Positions 19,891-32,285 of a DNA stretch of 64,000 bases are shown here, piece after piece; positions within the stretch are counted from its first letter, which is position 1; each line of letters starts with the position of its first letter. Source of the stretch: Zarea fungicola. Taxonomy: Eukaryota; Ascomycota; Sordariomycetes; Hypocreales; Cordycipitaceae. A program made the translations under genes and the position numbers. A model generated the notes under the pieces. That model saw only the letters and a list, made by a program, of their open reading frames with translations. It was not told the origin of the DNA and did no database searches. The stretch spans positions 186,001 through 250,000 of the forward strand of contig FWCC01000237.1 of the NCBI GenBank assembly GCA_900169235.1. The letters are read 5' to 3'.

Positions 19891-22810
19891 TCAAGGTGAC
19901 TTCATGTATCCCTGGTCATTTAACCACATAGCCAGCGAGGCGCGCTCCCTCTCGCGATACCGACTTACATTCATAATACCGTCCTTTGCCTTATTCACTG
20001 CCATGGAAAACCCTTCCGTATCCTTATTGGCAAAAAACTGGTCAATATCCTCTGCGGCGGCCGCATCATTAAAGAACATCAGGGCCACATTGAGCAGGCG
20101 ACTGATGCCCTCTGGCGTACCCATCTTGGCAGCAACTGAATCCCAGTTGGCCTTAATGTACTCCCATTGTAGCTGGCGAGATACTGCCTGTGTGCTTAAG
20201 CAGCTAACAAGCGGACGCATGGCCGTCGGCCTCAGTGTCCGGTTCTCAGGAGTTGTGCCATAGCAGAAAGGCAGTATGATTTCCCGTAGTACCTCTGCAT
20301 CTTGGGATATGCCCATGGCATTAATAAAGTCAAGTTTCAGCTCACTAGAATTTGTGTGCTGCCATTTGCTCAATAGCTCCGGCACGGTGTCTCTAGGGGA
20401 GGATTTGACAACGGCGCCCCAAATGACTTGTCTCAAACCCGGATCTATGAGAGGGCCTTCAGGCTCCAGGCTTTGTGCATCAACTCTCCGTAGAGCCGCT
20501 TCCGTGATGCTGCAAAGAAAGATGTGGAAAAAAGGCACATAGGTTAGTAAAATTGGACTCAAAACCGATCCATCGTGATAGCTTTCATAATTGACCAGGG
20601 GACTTACTCTGAACTGTCACAATGCAACCCTTCCCTCAGGACACTTACTCGTAACTCCCCTCGGGAATGCCCCTCCCCCACAGCCTTTTCCCAGCCAACC
20701 TTTCGTACCATGTCACTAATCACCGCGAGCGTCAGGTTCTTGATAGCCCGAGACATTTCTGTATCGCCGTCGAACCGAAAGCGGAGTCTGGTAAAGTCAC
20801 GCAGCATCCGGAGCCATATCTGCGGGTACGTCTCGTGTGCAAAGGCCCGCAAGAAGCTCAGCATCGAGACAGTCGACCCCTGTCCTATGAAAGCTAGCGC
20901 AGAGGCCGAACCAATAATGGTCAGTTTCTCCAGCGGACTAAGGCAGTCGAGCTGCATGCCAAGTCTTGTCAAGTGGCCGGGCGTGTACTCGACCCTGTAA
21001 AACCCGGTGGCGGAACTGTTGAATAAGTATAGCGCATCAAGACTGGCAATAGGTATGCTTTGTTGTTTGCGTGTGAGCGCAGATACCATGGATGCATCGT
21101 CTTTGGCAGAAAGGCTGCGAAAGCCCAATGGAATCCACCAGACGATGTCATCTTCCTCGGGTTTCATGTCCTCTGAAGCAAGAAATCGCGATTGCGTCAA
21201 GATGAGCTGTCCCATTTCTTGCTCCACACTCAATACCGGATAGCCAGTCTTTTGAATCCAAGGCTTGATGTTTTTAATGATATCATCACCCGAAACCTCG
21301 CCCAAGGCACGCCATAGGTCCTCAGCCGTTGCATTTCGGTGCAGGTTTTGACGAAGGTAGCGGTTCACACCAGACAGCATTCTTTCCACCCCCATGTGAT
21401 TCGCCAGCATATTAAGCACAGCGCAGCTCTTTTGGTAGCTAATCATGTCGAATATCTCGTGCACATTTCGGGCATCAGGGACACGGGCATGGATTGGATG
21501 GCTAGAGCGCATAGCATCGCGAGCCAGTGCAGCCTCCATCTCCCGGCTCACAAACTTTTCCCACACTTTCCATTCAGGATGGAAATGGTCAACGGCGTAA
21601 AGGCTAGCCCATGTGGCGAAGCCTTCGTTCAGCCAGAGTTCGTCCCACCAGTCCATAGTGACGAGGTTGCCAAACCACTGGTGGGCTATCTCATGAGCGA
21701 TGACGCTTGAAATAGTTTCCTTTCTGCTTTCTGGGCATGTTTCTTTGTCAAACAGTAACTTTTTTGTGGTTTTTGTCTGATTAGCCCGTGTTTGCGGCCG
21801 GTATAACGTGGTAAGCCAGGGAAGGAAGGGGGGGGAAACGGCTTACGAGGAACGGCTTGCCAGTGATTAGGCCCCAATTCTCCATGGCCCCAAATGAAAA
21901 CTCCGGGACGGCCAAAAGGTCCAGCTTAGCAAGCGGGTAGTCTATGTTGAATGCCTTTGAAAAGAAATCAATCGCCTTTGCCGCCTCCTCCACCGCAAAG
22001 TGACCCTGCTGCTCCAGACCTGCTGACGTATAAAGACGTACAGGTATGCTGCTGCCTCTGTAATTGCGCGTTTTAGTGCTTTCTACATATTTGAAGTCTC
22101 CGACGGCCCAGGCGAGCAGATATGTGCTCATTACAGGCGTCTTTTCGAATGCCAGTCGCCGACGGCCCGGACCGGTGCTTTGTGTCTCCTTCACCGGTGT
22201 GTTGCTGATGGCAACTTGGTCCTCAGGTATTTCAATATCTAGAGAAAATGTGGCCTTCCTATTGGGCTCGTCAAAGCAGGGAAATGCACGACGGGCCCCG
22301 ACCGCCTGGAACTGTGTGCATAACATATAATGTGAGCCATTGCCACTCCGGGCGACAGATGCTGGTGGTTCGGAGATGGACCTGTATTGTGCGCGGTAAA
22401 AGCCCGTAGAGTCTGTATTGATCGTGCCCTTGAATTCAATATCTAGCTTGCATTGCTGAGAGATAGGAAGGTCCTGGACGAAGAAAATGGTGAGAGTGTC
22501 AGCCTCTTTTTGGAGGCTGCTGCCACTTGACTGGATAGTCTGCTTCACGTCGCCATTGCCAATGTGCAACCTGGAGTTGATTAATTTGATTGCCGTTGCA
22601 TTGAGAACGATGTGATTTGTGTTTTGCGTTATATCAAGATCGATGCTGGCAATTGGGTTAGTGGAGTTTGGGAAAGCTGTCGTAGAAGTGCCTGCCGCCG
22701 ACTTGCCTGACAATGCCTTTGTAAGTCCATGACTCAAAGTCCAAGTCTGTCAGTGAGACGTCGTAGTGATGCGGGATCAAGTTTTGCGGGAGAATAATTC
22801 TGTCACTCAT
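19891..22810 (-). CDS. M1-family zinc aminopeptidase (puromycin-sensitive / Ape2-like)
   Basis: Four exons read downwards: 22810-22707, 22645-21847, 21776-20608 and 20509-19891, giving 896 aa, the usual size. It removes N-terminal residues from peptides, probably in the cytosol since no signal peptide is seen. The exopeptidase motif Gly-Ala-Met-Glu-Asn is at 287-291. Zinc ligands are His329 and His333 (HEIAH) and Glu352 (Leu-Asn-Glu-Gly). The last exon carries the helical C-terminal domain. Intron 1 (22646-22706, 61 nt) only keeps the frame if it uses a GC donor, AG|GCAAGT, with CTAAC branch and CAG acceptor. Introns 2 (70 nt) and 3 (98 nt) are GT-AG. The join at intron 2 gives a loop about six residues longer than I expect between Gly-Leu-Ile-Thr and the HEIAH helix, so that boundary deserves checking. 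The start codon is shared with an alternative 17 codons upstream. Confidence 0.92.
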
Positions 22811-23774
22811 TTTGAAGGCGGACGCTTTATGTATTGTGGCGGCGACATTGCAAGAGCTCACTCACTACCTGGTCTTTTGCACTCTCCTGCTGCAGAATGT
22901 GACCCCGCCACCTAGAATTAGTCGGCCCGCACCTGTTGATGCTGCTTCTTCTGCACCGTATGGTTTACCAAATCAATCATAAGGCTCATCGCACTTTTCT
23001 ATGGGCGTGTTGATTCCATGTTTCGTGGTACGCACAGCGTTGTCGGTTAATACTGTAATTTGGGCGTTCTAATGGTTCATTGACGTCACCGTGGAGGAAG
23101 CTGTTTCTGTGTATGGTCTAGATGTGCCCACCATATCGGTATTACAGCTGAGATGGTTAGTGTTGATAAACAAAGGAGTGAATGTAGAAGGTTTTTCCTG
23201 CACCTGTCATCTATATATTTTTGGCTCGAACTTCTCACCCCTGTTGCCTGGCCTGAAATTTTTGATACAGCCGAAATGTCGTTCGAAAGAATTACCCAAA
23301 AGATCCAATATAGATACGAAACAGAATCCTGACCTTGCAGACGGAATGGATTTTATAATGGCATAGGTCGATGAATGCAGTATTTGTAAAGCCGACCATA
23401 TATCATCACCTGTCACAGGCTGTGCTGCCGAGGCCAACAAAATTGACCCAACTGTTCATAACCAACGATGGGATTGCAGTCGCACATTACGAGCAGTTTC
23501 TATACTTGATCAGATTCCTTTTGAAAACCCACCCAAAGCTGTAGTTAAAAAGTCAAATATTTTCCTGATATTTTAAATATTTTTGCCGAGGTTTTGGTAA
23601 CGTCTTTTCTTTTCTCTTCTCCCCCAGAAGACGTGTCCGCTACGAACCACCACCGCCCAAGCTCGGCCCGCCCCCCAACATTTTAGCCTCGCTTCGACCA
23701 GCAACAATCCTCACGACAGCATCCTGATCCCCAAAGTCGCCAAATCCCGCCACCGCGCCAATTGTCCTTCCACG
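22811..23774. promoter_or_regulatory. Divergent promoter region, aminopeptidase / PHS1
   Basis: 964 bases between two start codons. The last 180 bases before PHS1 include a strong pyrimidine tract (about 23605-23635), common just upstream of fungal transcription starts. AT-rich DNA lies at 23540-23590. Small reading frames here have no recognisable motif. Confidence 0.45.
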
Positions 23775-24623
23775 ATGGCTCCCTCATCGCCTCTCCGAAC
23801 AGGATACCTCATCCTCTACAATGCCGTGTCCGCCGCCGCATGGGGCGTGGTCCTGTATCGCACCATTGCCTCGTGCCTGAACGAGGGCTTCCCTTTCACC
23901 TACTTTGAAGTCGGCGAATGGACGCGCTGGACGCAGACAGCTGCCTGCCTTGAGATCTTGCACTCCCTTCTTGGTATGCTGGCATATTCCCTTGACTCTG
24001 CGACGCGGCGATGGCGCATAGCCCATCGATAAACGCCTAACCTTCCACCCTGTGCGCCATTCGTCGGCAAAAATGCTAACAGACTTTGCTTCAACAGGTG
24101 TCGTCCGCGCCCCCGTCAGCACCACCGCCATGCAGGTCGCCTCTCGTCTGCTCCTCGTCTGGGGCATCGCCTACCAATACCCGTTTGTCACCCAGGCGCC
24201 CTTTTACGCCTCCATGCTTGTCGCCTGGTCCGTCACCGAGGTCATCCGTTACTCGTACTTTGCCACAACCCTGGCGGGCATCCAGCCCAAGTTGCTCACA
24301 TTACTGCGCTACAACACATTTTTCGTCCTCTACCCGCTCGGTATCTTTTCTGAGTGCTCCCTCATCTTCATCACCTCCAACTATATGGCTGGCATGGACA
24401 AGTTTGTCCTCTACGCTATCCTGGTCATCTACGTCCCTGGTAAGATCAATCCAAAAAGAAATTCCAAAAAGATATCCAACCCCCCCCCCCTCCATTCGAC
24501 TACCATAAGAGAGAAATTCTAATCACATGCAACGTAATAGGTTCCTATATTCTGTACACGTACATGATGAAGCAGCGATCCAAAGTCATGAGCGGCGGTG
24601 CTGCTGCCAAGAAGACACAATAA
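23775..24623 (+). CDS. phs1: Very-long-chain (3R)-3-hydroxyacyl-CoA dehydratase (PHS1/HACD, PTPLA family)
   Basis: Three exons: 23775-23973, 24098-24439 and 24541-24623, giving 207 aa (yeast Phs1 is about 217). It performs the third step of the ER fatty-acid elongation cycle, dehydrating 3-hydroxyacyl-CoA for sphingolipid and very-long-chain lipid synthesis. It is a multi-pass membrane protein, with hydrophobic segments starting at about 10, 55, 82, 104, 138 and 165. The catalytic pair is Tyr145 and Glu152 in Leu-Tyr-Pro-Leu-Gly-Ile-Phe-Ser-Glu, seven residues apart as in the yeast enzyme. The C terminus is lysine-rich (Lys-Lys-Thr-Gln), compatible with ER retrieval. Both introns (124 and 101 nt) split Gly codons (G|GT). 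The second contains a run of C near 24481-24490. Confidence 0.95.
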
Positions 24624-24760
24624 ACGGCGACAGCTTACAAGAAGACCATGCGACACCGATTAACCGATCGATCCATGCTGTACATGTGTGACAAAAAACT
24701 AGAACTATTACAGTAATGCCATTTTAGCTCTATAATAATGAAACAAAATCCGTTACATTC

Positions 24761-26183
24761 TTAGCTTGCCGGAGTTGCCTCTGCGGCCTCTGCGGCCTCT
24801 GCGGCCTCTGTGGCATCTTCCTCGGCCTCGGGTATCTCATCCATGCTACTCTCGTACCACTCATTGTGCACCCATCTCGTGATGAATGCCGCCGCATCTA
24901 CAGACAGAGCGTCATAACCTGGGTTATCTTTTTCTTCAAACATTGCTATAGAAAGCAGCCAAGTCAGCTTAGTCAATTTGCAAATCTGCTATAAGACTTA
25001 CCGGTATGTGCGCCGACTTCATCAGTCGCCCTGTCATTCACGGCCGCCTTCCACTCGCCCGCCTGCATCGCTCGCGGTAGATTGCAGAACGTCCTGTCCT
25101 TGCCCAGAACCGTCCCCACCACGCTGGCCTGCCTCGGCGCCGCCGCCCTGCCCAGCCGCGTATATATGTTGGCGTAGCCGAGCTTCATCTCCTCGCTCAA
25201 GTGCACCATGCAAGCCACGCGCTTCTTAAGCTCCTCGGGCCGCGCAAGACAGCCAATGAACTCTAGATGCGACGACAACCACGAGAAGCTCTGCCCTATC
25301 TGGTCGCGGTTTATCCAGGCCGCCGCGCCGCTCGCCGCGACGGCGCCGGCAGCACCAGCAAGCACGGCCACTTTACCCCAAGACCGCCATCCGCCACCTC
25401 CGCCGCCTCCTTGTGGCTGTGATGAAGCTGCACCTACAGCTTTGGATGAAGATGCGGCCTTGTTTGCGCCCCATATGCTGGCTCCAAGGCCGCTGAGCTG
25501 CGTCATCGTCGCCGAGGCTGCTTGGTAGTGGCCCTCGGCGCCGTGCGCCACCACGCCAGGCGATATACCCAAAAACGGCGTGTCAAAGGCCAGCACGCCC
25601 TGGATGTAAGGAAACAAGAGGCTGCTGAAATTTGGAATCTCTGACTTTTGGATACCGTCCTCAGAATAGATGGGCTTTTCTGACGCGATGCCCAGCAGTG
25701 ACTCAACAGCCATGATGCCGCCCATGGAGTGGCCGATGAGCACGGTCCGCACAGAGGGGTCAATAGTCGGCGATGGGGTGCCCGCTGCAACCTCCAAATC
25801 TATAACCTTTTCTTCTAGCCTGTTTTGCAACATGGAAGAAAAGGAGAGAGTGGTTAGGGAAATCTGCTCATCTTGTTCATATAATGATGTCGTGGCGGCC
25901 ACCACAACTTACCAAGTGCGGAAGCGCATCACGCAGTCACCCAAGTCACCTTTGGTCTCATACTTGGGATAAACAAGCACTTTGACATTTATTTTCGGTA
26001 GCTCTTTCGCTATGAGATCGCGAAGATGTTCTGCGAATATGTAGTTTTCTCCAAACGTCAAATTGCCGCCCTAACCGTAACGCCATGGCAATCAGGACAT
26101 GCATTCCGCGATGTAGCTGCATCTATTCATCTACTTACTCGAAAGCCGTGGATGAAACACAGCAGAAGCGTATTTTTAGCCAT
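24761..26183 (-). CDS. Alpha/beta-hydrolase, lipase-like, fungal family of unknown substrate
   Basis: Four exons read downwards: 26183-26139, 26070-25913, 25819-25002 and 24945-24761, giving 401 aa. Splicing joins Phe-Ile-His-Gly-Phe-Arg to Gly-Gly-Asn, which makes the oxyanion-side His-Gly motif. The nucleophile elbow is Gly-His-Ser-Met-Gly-Gly with Ser99. A following strand holds Ala-Phe-Asp-Thr-Pro-Phe-Leu-Gly, whose Asp-Thr-Pro is common in DUF676/PGAP1-like lipases. A Gly run and an Ala-rich hydrophobic segment (about 245-265) may be a membrane anchor or a flexible insert. The C terminus has Phe-Glu-x-Lys-x-Asn-Pro-Gly-Tyr followed by an acidic Ala/Glu tail encoded by a 9-bp tandem repeat. 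Substrate and location are unknown, with an ester or lipid the likely target. Introns of 68, 93 and 56 nt are GT-AG. Confidence 0.85.
24777..24813. repeat. 9-bp coding minisatellite in the hydrolase C terminus
   Basis: About four tandem copies of GCCTCTGCG (one degenerate) encode Ala-Ala-Glu units at the end of the hydrolase. The length can change in steps of three residues without breaking the frame. Confidence 0.8.
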
Positions 26184-26853
26184 GCTTTCCTTCTCGCGGA
26201 ACGGCAACCCTGTGAAGAACCGTTCTGTATAAGCAGGATTGGCGGGAGCGAGTTTTAAGCTAGCAGTTCGCACAAGGCAGTGTTGGTGTTGGCCAAAGTA
26301 CCAGTTGGAGACGCCACACGTGCGAAGCACCAGGCGACCCGTCGTCATCGGTTCCACCACGTCACAAGAACTAATAATTCACACTCCTCCCTCTACCGTT
26401 TACATGTATATCATCACATGGACATCATAGCATGGTAGGCAGTGTTGACTTGAAAACGTCTATTACAGTACATTTCTCTCCTAATCTAAACAAAACTTGC
26501 AAAGGCAATCGAGCCATCCATTCCTTCCCTGATATAGATTTGATGATTGCAGCGAGCTTTGCATCCTTTAATCCCCGTCTTCAATCTCATCTTTTCCCAC
26601 TCTACCACCTCCATGTCTGCTTTACACAGAAAAAAAAACACGAAAAACAAAAAAAAAATATACCCATAAACGCCATAAACGCACATATGAATAAATCCAG
26701 CCTCGAGACATTTTCAGTCACTCTAAGCCAAAATCCATTTCAAACCTTTGCCAGTATTGCGCCGCCGAGGGACTAAACGTCCACCCAATTTTCCATTTGG
26801 CTCGCATCCAGTAATACATCACGCAGTTTTTGTCATGCACTTTTCCACCATCA
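26184..26853. other. Spacer between the hydrolase start and the SNF2-type ATPase stop
   Basis: 670 bases holding the promoter of the hydrolase gene and the 3' UTR of the remodeller, both transcribed on the minus strand. An A-rich tract (26628-26660) occurs here. No gene is seen. Confidence 0.45.
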
Positions 26854-29800
26854 TTACTCCTCGTCGCTTTGCGCAGCAGATCGCGCCCCGTTTGCCTCTC
26901 GTGCGCTGCTCGTAATAATCTTGATACGAGTGCCACTCGGCTGTGGTGTGCTGTCAGCCACTGATGGGGCAACAGAGCTGCTAGCCTTGCCACTCGCTTC
27001 CAATTCCAGTAATCCAGGGTGGGCCTCGAGCTGTTGCTGGTACTTGGTCGTAAAGAAGTCCTACGACGGGTTGTTAGCATCAAACGCAGCCTGCGACCAA
27101 CAGCAACAATAACACTTACATTCATTGTCTTGGCGTCCTGGTACAGAATACTGCCATCTTCATTGTACGTTTGACAGTTGCGGATCATCAAGTCGAAGTC
27201 CTTGCGCAAATCGCTCAACGAGTTGTATTCTTCTTTTTTGATGCGCGTTTGAATATGATTCATGCAGATGGGGTTTGTGATAATGACGTAGTAGTCAGCA
27301 TATTCACGCTTAGGCGGCAGCTTGATAAAGGGGCCAATAATAAGGCGCTTGCCAGCGTCTGACTCATCGTCCTCGCCAGGTGGCTCAATATCGTCAACTT
27401 CCAAGGCCATGAGGGCGTCATACAGTGCTCGCAGGCTCTTCTGCAAGAGCTCGCGCTGTTGCGGGTTGAGGCGGGACTCATTCGCGCCACCCTTGCTGGG
27501 CCGCCCTTGAGGGCCTCGGCGCTTTTTGGTCGGCGGTTCGTCGTCTCCATCCTCTGCCTTGCGCTTCTCATTCTTACTGCCAGGCTTGCGACCGCGCTTC
27601 TTGGGAGTCTCTATCTCAACCTCCTCGGTGCTGGCGCGACTAGCACCAGGAGAGTCATCCCCGGCACTACCTGACTTCCGTGCCCTGTTCAGTTCACGTC
27701 TTTCTTTGCGCGCCTGTTTACGGGCGGCCGCGGCCTCTGGCGAATCCTCGTCATCGTCCACTGCCATGAGCCACTGCTCTTCGGTGAGGCCGTCGTCGTA
27801 TTTCACCTTTGTACGTTCACGAGCACCACGACCAAGCACGAGGTCCTCCGTCTCTTCGGGAACAGGGTTGCCTTCGCTGAGATAAATCTCAGGCAGTTCG
27901 TCTTCACCCATCAGTCTGGGTTTGCCCTTGGGGCCACCATAAAGGCCTTCCTTATGGCGCTCCTCATCCAGCTTCTGGAAGGTCACAATTTCTTCGTCAC
28001 TGCGAGCCAGGAGCATGTTCAGCTCATCGTCTTCCATCTCCTCTTGCTCACCAGATTCTGTCAATTCTGCTGACTCCAGTAGTGTTCGAAGCATAGCATC
28101 TCGATCGGTTTCTGATGACTTGTTGTCGAAGCGACCAGCTTGAATTACCTTGCCATCCATGTCCAACTTGAAGCGAGCTCGTTCGAGAATCTTTTCTTCG
28201 ACGGAGTTGGAGCTAATCAGACGTAGAATTCGAACTTCATTCTTCTGGCCGATACGATGGGCACGATCCTGGGCTTGCAGATCCTGATGAGGATTCCAAT
28301 CCGAGTCGTAGATGATGACAGTATCAGCCGTTTGAAGGTTCAAACCGAGACCACCAGCACGGGTAGAGAGCAAAAACATAAAGTACTTGGAGTCGGGGGC
28401 ATTAAATTGGTGCAGCAGGTCAGAACGCTCATCAGACTTAGTAGTACCGTCCAGACGAAGATATTCCATGCGTCGGTAGCGGAGATAGTCCTCCATGATA
28501 TCCATAATGGCAGTCATTTGGAAGAACATGAGAACGCGATGTCCAGTTGCGTGGTACTTGGGCAGGATGCGATCCAAAAGTTCAAATTTGCCGGCGGTTC
28601 TCCACAACATGTCATTGCTGATGCTCATGGGGTTCATGACATTCTCAACCTCTCCAAAAACAAAAGGATGGTTGCAGAGCTTACGCAGCTGCATAATCAT
28701 GTTGCTGAGACCGCGAGCACCTGCCTTGCCGCCCTTGCCATCACTTACAGCAATCTTGTTGTGTGTAACCATTTGCTTGTACAGCTTGGACTGGAGTGCG
28801 GAGAACTTGCACTTGATGACTTTTTCGGTCTTGTCGGGCAGATCCTTTTCGACATCTTTCTTCAAACGACGCAGTAAGAATGGCCGCAGGACCTTATGTA
28901 GACGACGAATGACCAAAATTTGCTCTTCTTCTGTAAGTTCAATCTTGTCTTGCCCACCGGTATTAGCAAAAGGCGTATTGAACCATTCATCAAAAGTCGT
29001 CGCTGATTTAAAGATGTTGGGCAGGACAAAGTTGAGCATAGCCCAAAGTTCGGCCAAGTTGTTTTGTAGCGGGGTACCGGTGAGGATGAGGCGGAAGCGA
29101 GTGTTGTAGTAAGTTTGGATGGTGGCGCTCAACTTAGAGTTGCTATTCTTCATACGGTGACCTTCATCAATGATCATGTGAAACCATTTGATTTTGCTAA
29201 GAATCGGTCGGTCCTTGATAATGTATTCATAAGTTGTCAGCAGCACTTGGAATCGACCCTGGCGAATCTTCTCCTGCTGCTGTTTACGGACATTGGGGGG
29301 ACCTTTGTAGACAATGCGACTGATGCTTGGTGCCCATTTTTCGAACTCGAGGTTCCAGTTGGTGAGCGTGCTCAAAGGGACAATGACGAGATATGGTCCG
29401 CTCTGTTGCTTGCGCTCAATCAGGTAGGTGATCAAGCTAATGGTCTGAATCGTTTTTCCAAGACCCATTTCGTCTGCAAGAATACCGTTCAGATTGTTGT
29501 TGTAGAGCGAAATCATCCACTGAAGGCCCTTAATCTGGTATTCCTTGAGCTTACCACCAACAAGCATGTTGGCTTGCTCAGTAACTTCCTCACGAATCCT
29601 GTGAGCAACAGCATAGTAGTCAATCTTCTTGCCACCAGTTTCTTCATCCTCATCATCAGGCTCTGATTCGCTTTCCTCAGGAGCAAAGTTCTCGGTCCCA
29701 TCACCGTAGCGCTCGGCCGCTTGCCTCTGCTGTGCCTTAACAGAAGAGGCGAGCTGCTGCAAGAAGCCATCGGTTTGGCGCAACAAGTGTGTGATACGGG

Positions 29801-31265
29801 TATCCTTGGCCTGGTCAAGCAGCTTGAGATAAGCCTCTTCGTCGTTGGCCTTTAGAGCCTGCAGACGCTGTTTGGCGGTGCGCTCGATACGCTTCTGCTC
29901 TTCCTTCTCGATATTGAAGTGCTGAGAGTACATGATACGGCTAAGCTTATGTGATTTGGAGCGCTGAGCGTTGCCGGTTTCGCGGATCTCGGCGCGGTGA
30001 TTGCCAATGGCCACCAAAAAGTCGACATGCTTTTTCTTCTCGCGATTCTCCCGGGCATCACGCTGCTGCTTTTCGAGCTTCTCCGTAATTCGTGCTTCGC
30101 GAACGTTCTGTTTCTTCATGCGGCGGTAGTTGGAGCGGTTAGTCGTCATGGCAAGATTGTCATAGTGTAGCATCTGACGGCCAATCTTCTCACGCAGAGC
30201 ACGCTGCTTCGCATACAGAGCCAGACCTTTCATCTCAATGATGGCCTTTCTTTTGAGACTGTCATTGGCTTCCAAGTTATCATCGGTTACATCGACATGT
30301 GCTAGGTTTGCAGGTAGGTTTTTCAGGTCTGCGTAACGTTGGCTCATGCGGTTGAATACAACAACCTCATTTTCATATCGAAGGTGCTCAGCATCGATAC
30401 CAGTAGGGAAGATGCCAGGGATGAACCAACGATTCTTACGTTGGGCATGCTCAAAATATTTGATTGTCGGGCGAACCATGTTGGTCCCATAGGGCGACTT
30501 CAATGCCTTGTAAATGTGCTGCTTCGGTAGCTGATTCGCTTCGTCCTCAATAGTAGCATCGTCGCCGTTGCTTATCTCTTTGCCAGTGTCAGTCGCCTGA
30601 CCCTTGGTTGGTGTTGCAATTGGAGAGTCAGTCATTGTAGCCTGGCGTCGAAGTCGCTGGTTGAAGATGGCCTGTTGAAGCTGTAGAGAGACACCTGCAT
30701 TCTTGCCAAGGAGCTTGAACGCATGAATCTGTTGCCTCAAAAGCGCAAGCTGTTGTTGGCTGAAAAGGTTCGAAGTAGGGCCAGACGCAGGCGATACGCC
30801 AGAAGTTGGGGTAGCTACAGTATTCTGTGCTAAATTTCCAGTAGCAGTTTGCACATTAGGCAAATTTTGACCAGGCTGAGGTGTTCCCTGCTGGGAGCGC
30901 CCAGTTGACGCGCCATTAGCAGACCCATTAGCCAATCCATGTACATGCTGCTGCTGTTGCTGATGATGTTGTTGTTGCTGCTGCTGCATATACTGCTGCT
31001 GATTGCGCCGCATATTGTGTTGCGCTTGAAAGCTCATCAGGAATTGCTGGGCTTTCATATATTCGGGATCGGTCGCGGGAACACCCTGTTCCTTCATTTG
31101 CTTCAATTTCTGTTTACCAAGTTAGCGACAGGTCAATTGAAACTGCGCAAAACACGGCGGAGTGCATACCCTGAAGACCTCTTCGGCCTGCTGCTTTGTT
31201 GCGCCGGCAGGTATAGGGCCTCCGGGGTGCTGTTGGGGACCTGGGGGTGCTTGCACAGACGCCAT
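26854..31265 (-). CDS. snf21: SNF2/STH1 (Brahma)-type chromatin-remodelling ATPase of SWI/SNF or RSC
   Basis: Three exons read downwards: 31265-31170, 31109-27120 and 27060-26854, giving 1430 aa. The domain order is that of the Brahma group: a poly-Gln stretch (about 70-90), a QLQ motif (about 145-165), a basic HSA helix (about 290-380), the ATPase with Asp-Glu-Met-Gly-Leu-Gly-Lys-Thr (about 575), the DEGH box, the C-terminal helicase lobe with DRAHRIGQ (about 980), a SnAC region with Asp/Glu clusters, an AT-hook (KKRGRKPG, about 1205), and a C-terminal bromodomain (about 1260-1370) with Asn-Pro-Ile and Tyr-Asn-Glu-Asp. It slides or ejects nucleosomes, and the bromodomain binds acetylated histones. 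The last 59-nt intron (27061-27119) lies inside the bromodomain and has no stop in the main frame, so reading through it gives a false C-terminal tail. I cannot tell SWI/SNF from RSC membership. Confidence 0.96.
30943..30990. repeat. CAG/CAA-type poly-glutamine tract in the SNF2-type gene
   Basis: On the minus strand this encodes an interrupted run of Gln with two His, within the N-terminal low-complexity region of the remodeller. It is likely to be length-variable. Confidence 0.8.
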
Positions 31266-32285
31266 GGTTGCGGAATGGCAAATCTGCGCTTTTGTTATGG
31301 CCAATAACGTATGCTAATAGAGAGAATATCTATGTACGTTGCATATCGAGATGGACTAGAGTCGTGGAGGCTTGCGTCGCAAAGGCAAGGTCGCGAGCCG
31401 AATGGTAGGGTTGGGAGTCGCGGTAGGCAAACAGGCGCGACAAGTGGACGCAAAAAAAAAAACGAAGGGAAGGACAAACCGCGCGTTGGAGACAATGCAG
31501 ATGCGCTCGTAACGGCGATGAAAGAAATTTTAGACGCGAATGGCACTTTGCAGAGGTTGCGTGTGGGATTGTGAGGAGTTGAGCGCGGCAGGGATGCTGG
31601 AGCTCCGAGTTTGATGCTGCTCTACCGCGTGGCGTTGGTAGACGAAAACGTCGAAGCAAAGGGGGATTTTTTGGAGCAAGGGAAGGAAGAAAAGTGTGGA
31701 AATGGCGATGCGGCGCGTCGGGGGCGGTACCACGAGTGTGGGCGGCGTGTAAATCGCGTGAAACACGACGGTGCCGAGAATTTTGAGATGGACGCCGATG
31801 GTTTGCGACGGACCTGGCGATTTTTGGGATGCGCGCTCGCTGGTTGATGATGGGGAGGTGGTGAAGACACAGGACACAGAGTTGGGGCGTGATGGCTGGT
31901 GCCCTCGTGCAGCCACTCGCCACAGTATTTTTCAGCACGGGCCCTGCGCAGGTCGAATCCTGTGTTTGAGCCTCAGGCTACGGTGGAGAGGCGTGCACAG
32001 AAGAGGCGAAAGGGAGGGAAATAATCGTATTAGGTAAGCTTTTGCACGTGATTCGCGCTTGACGATGGCTGTCTTCTATTTTGTACTTTGGTCCATGGAG
32101 AACGGCGCCAGGATCATCGGACGCATGTCATGCTGTTGCACGGAGTCACTCTACCTCTGGTCTCTTCATATAGCTGGCAATACAGCAGGTCTCTGGCCGC
32201 CTCGGCATTTAGATGTTACAGCTAATAATATAGCGGCGTTTGGGTAATCGCTTTCGCACCTTTCTACTCTGTAGTAGCCATCTCT
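31266..32285. promoter_or_regulatory. Upstream region of the SNF2-type gene
   Basis: 1.0 kb between the ATPase start codon and the WDR70 stop, both on the minus strand. On the ATPase coding strand, 31440-31930 is C- and T-rich, with long pyrimidine runs typical of fungal promoters and 5' leaders. Open frames here reflect that skewed composition and lack motifs. Confidence 0.45.

Noticed and set aside
27061..27119. Read-through of the last SNF2-type intron giving a longer C terminus
   Set aside because: The intron has clear GTAAGT and TAG borders and a CTAAC branch, and splicing restores a normal bromodomain continuation (Asp-Phe-Phe) and a sensible end.
31943..31970. T-arm-like AGGTCGAATCCT
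   Set aside because: The 8-base loop and lack of other arms rule out a tRNA. It is probably part of a promoter region.
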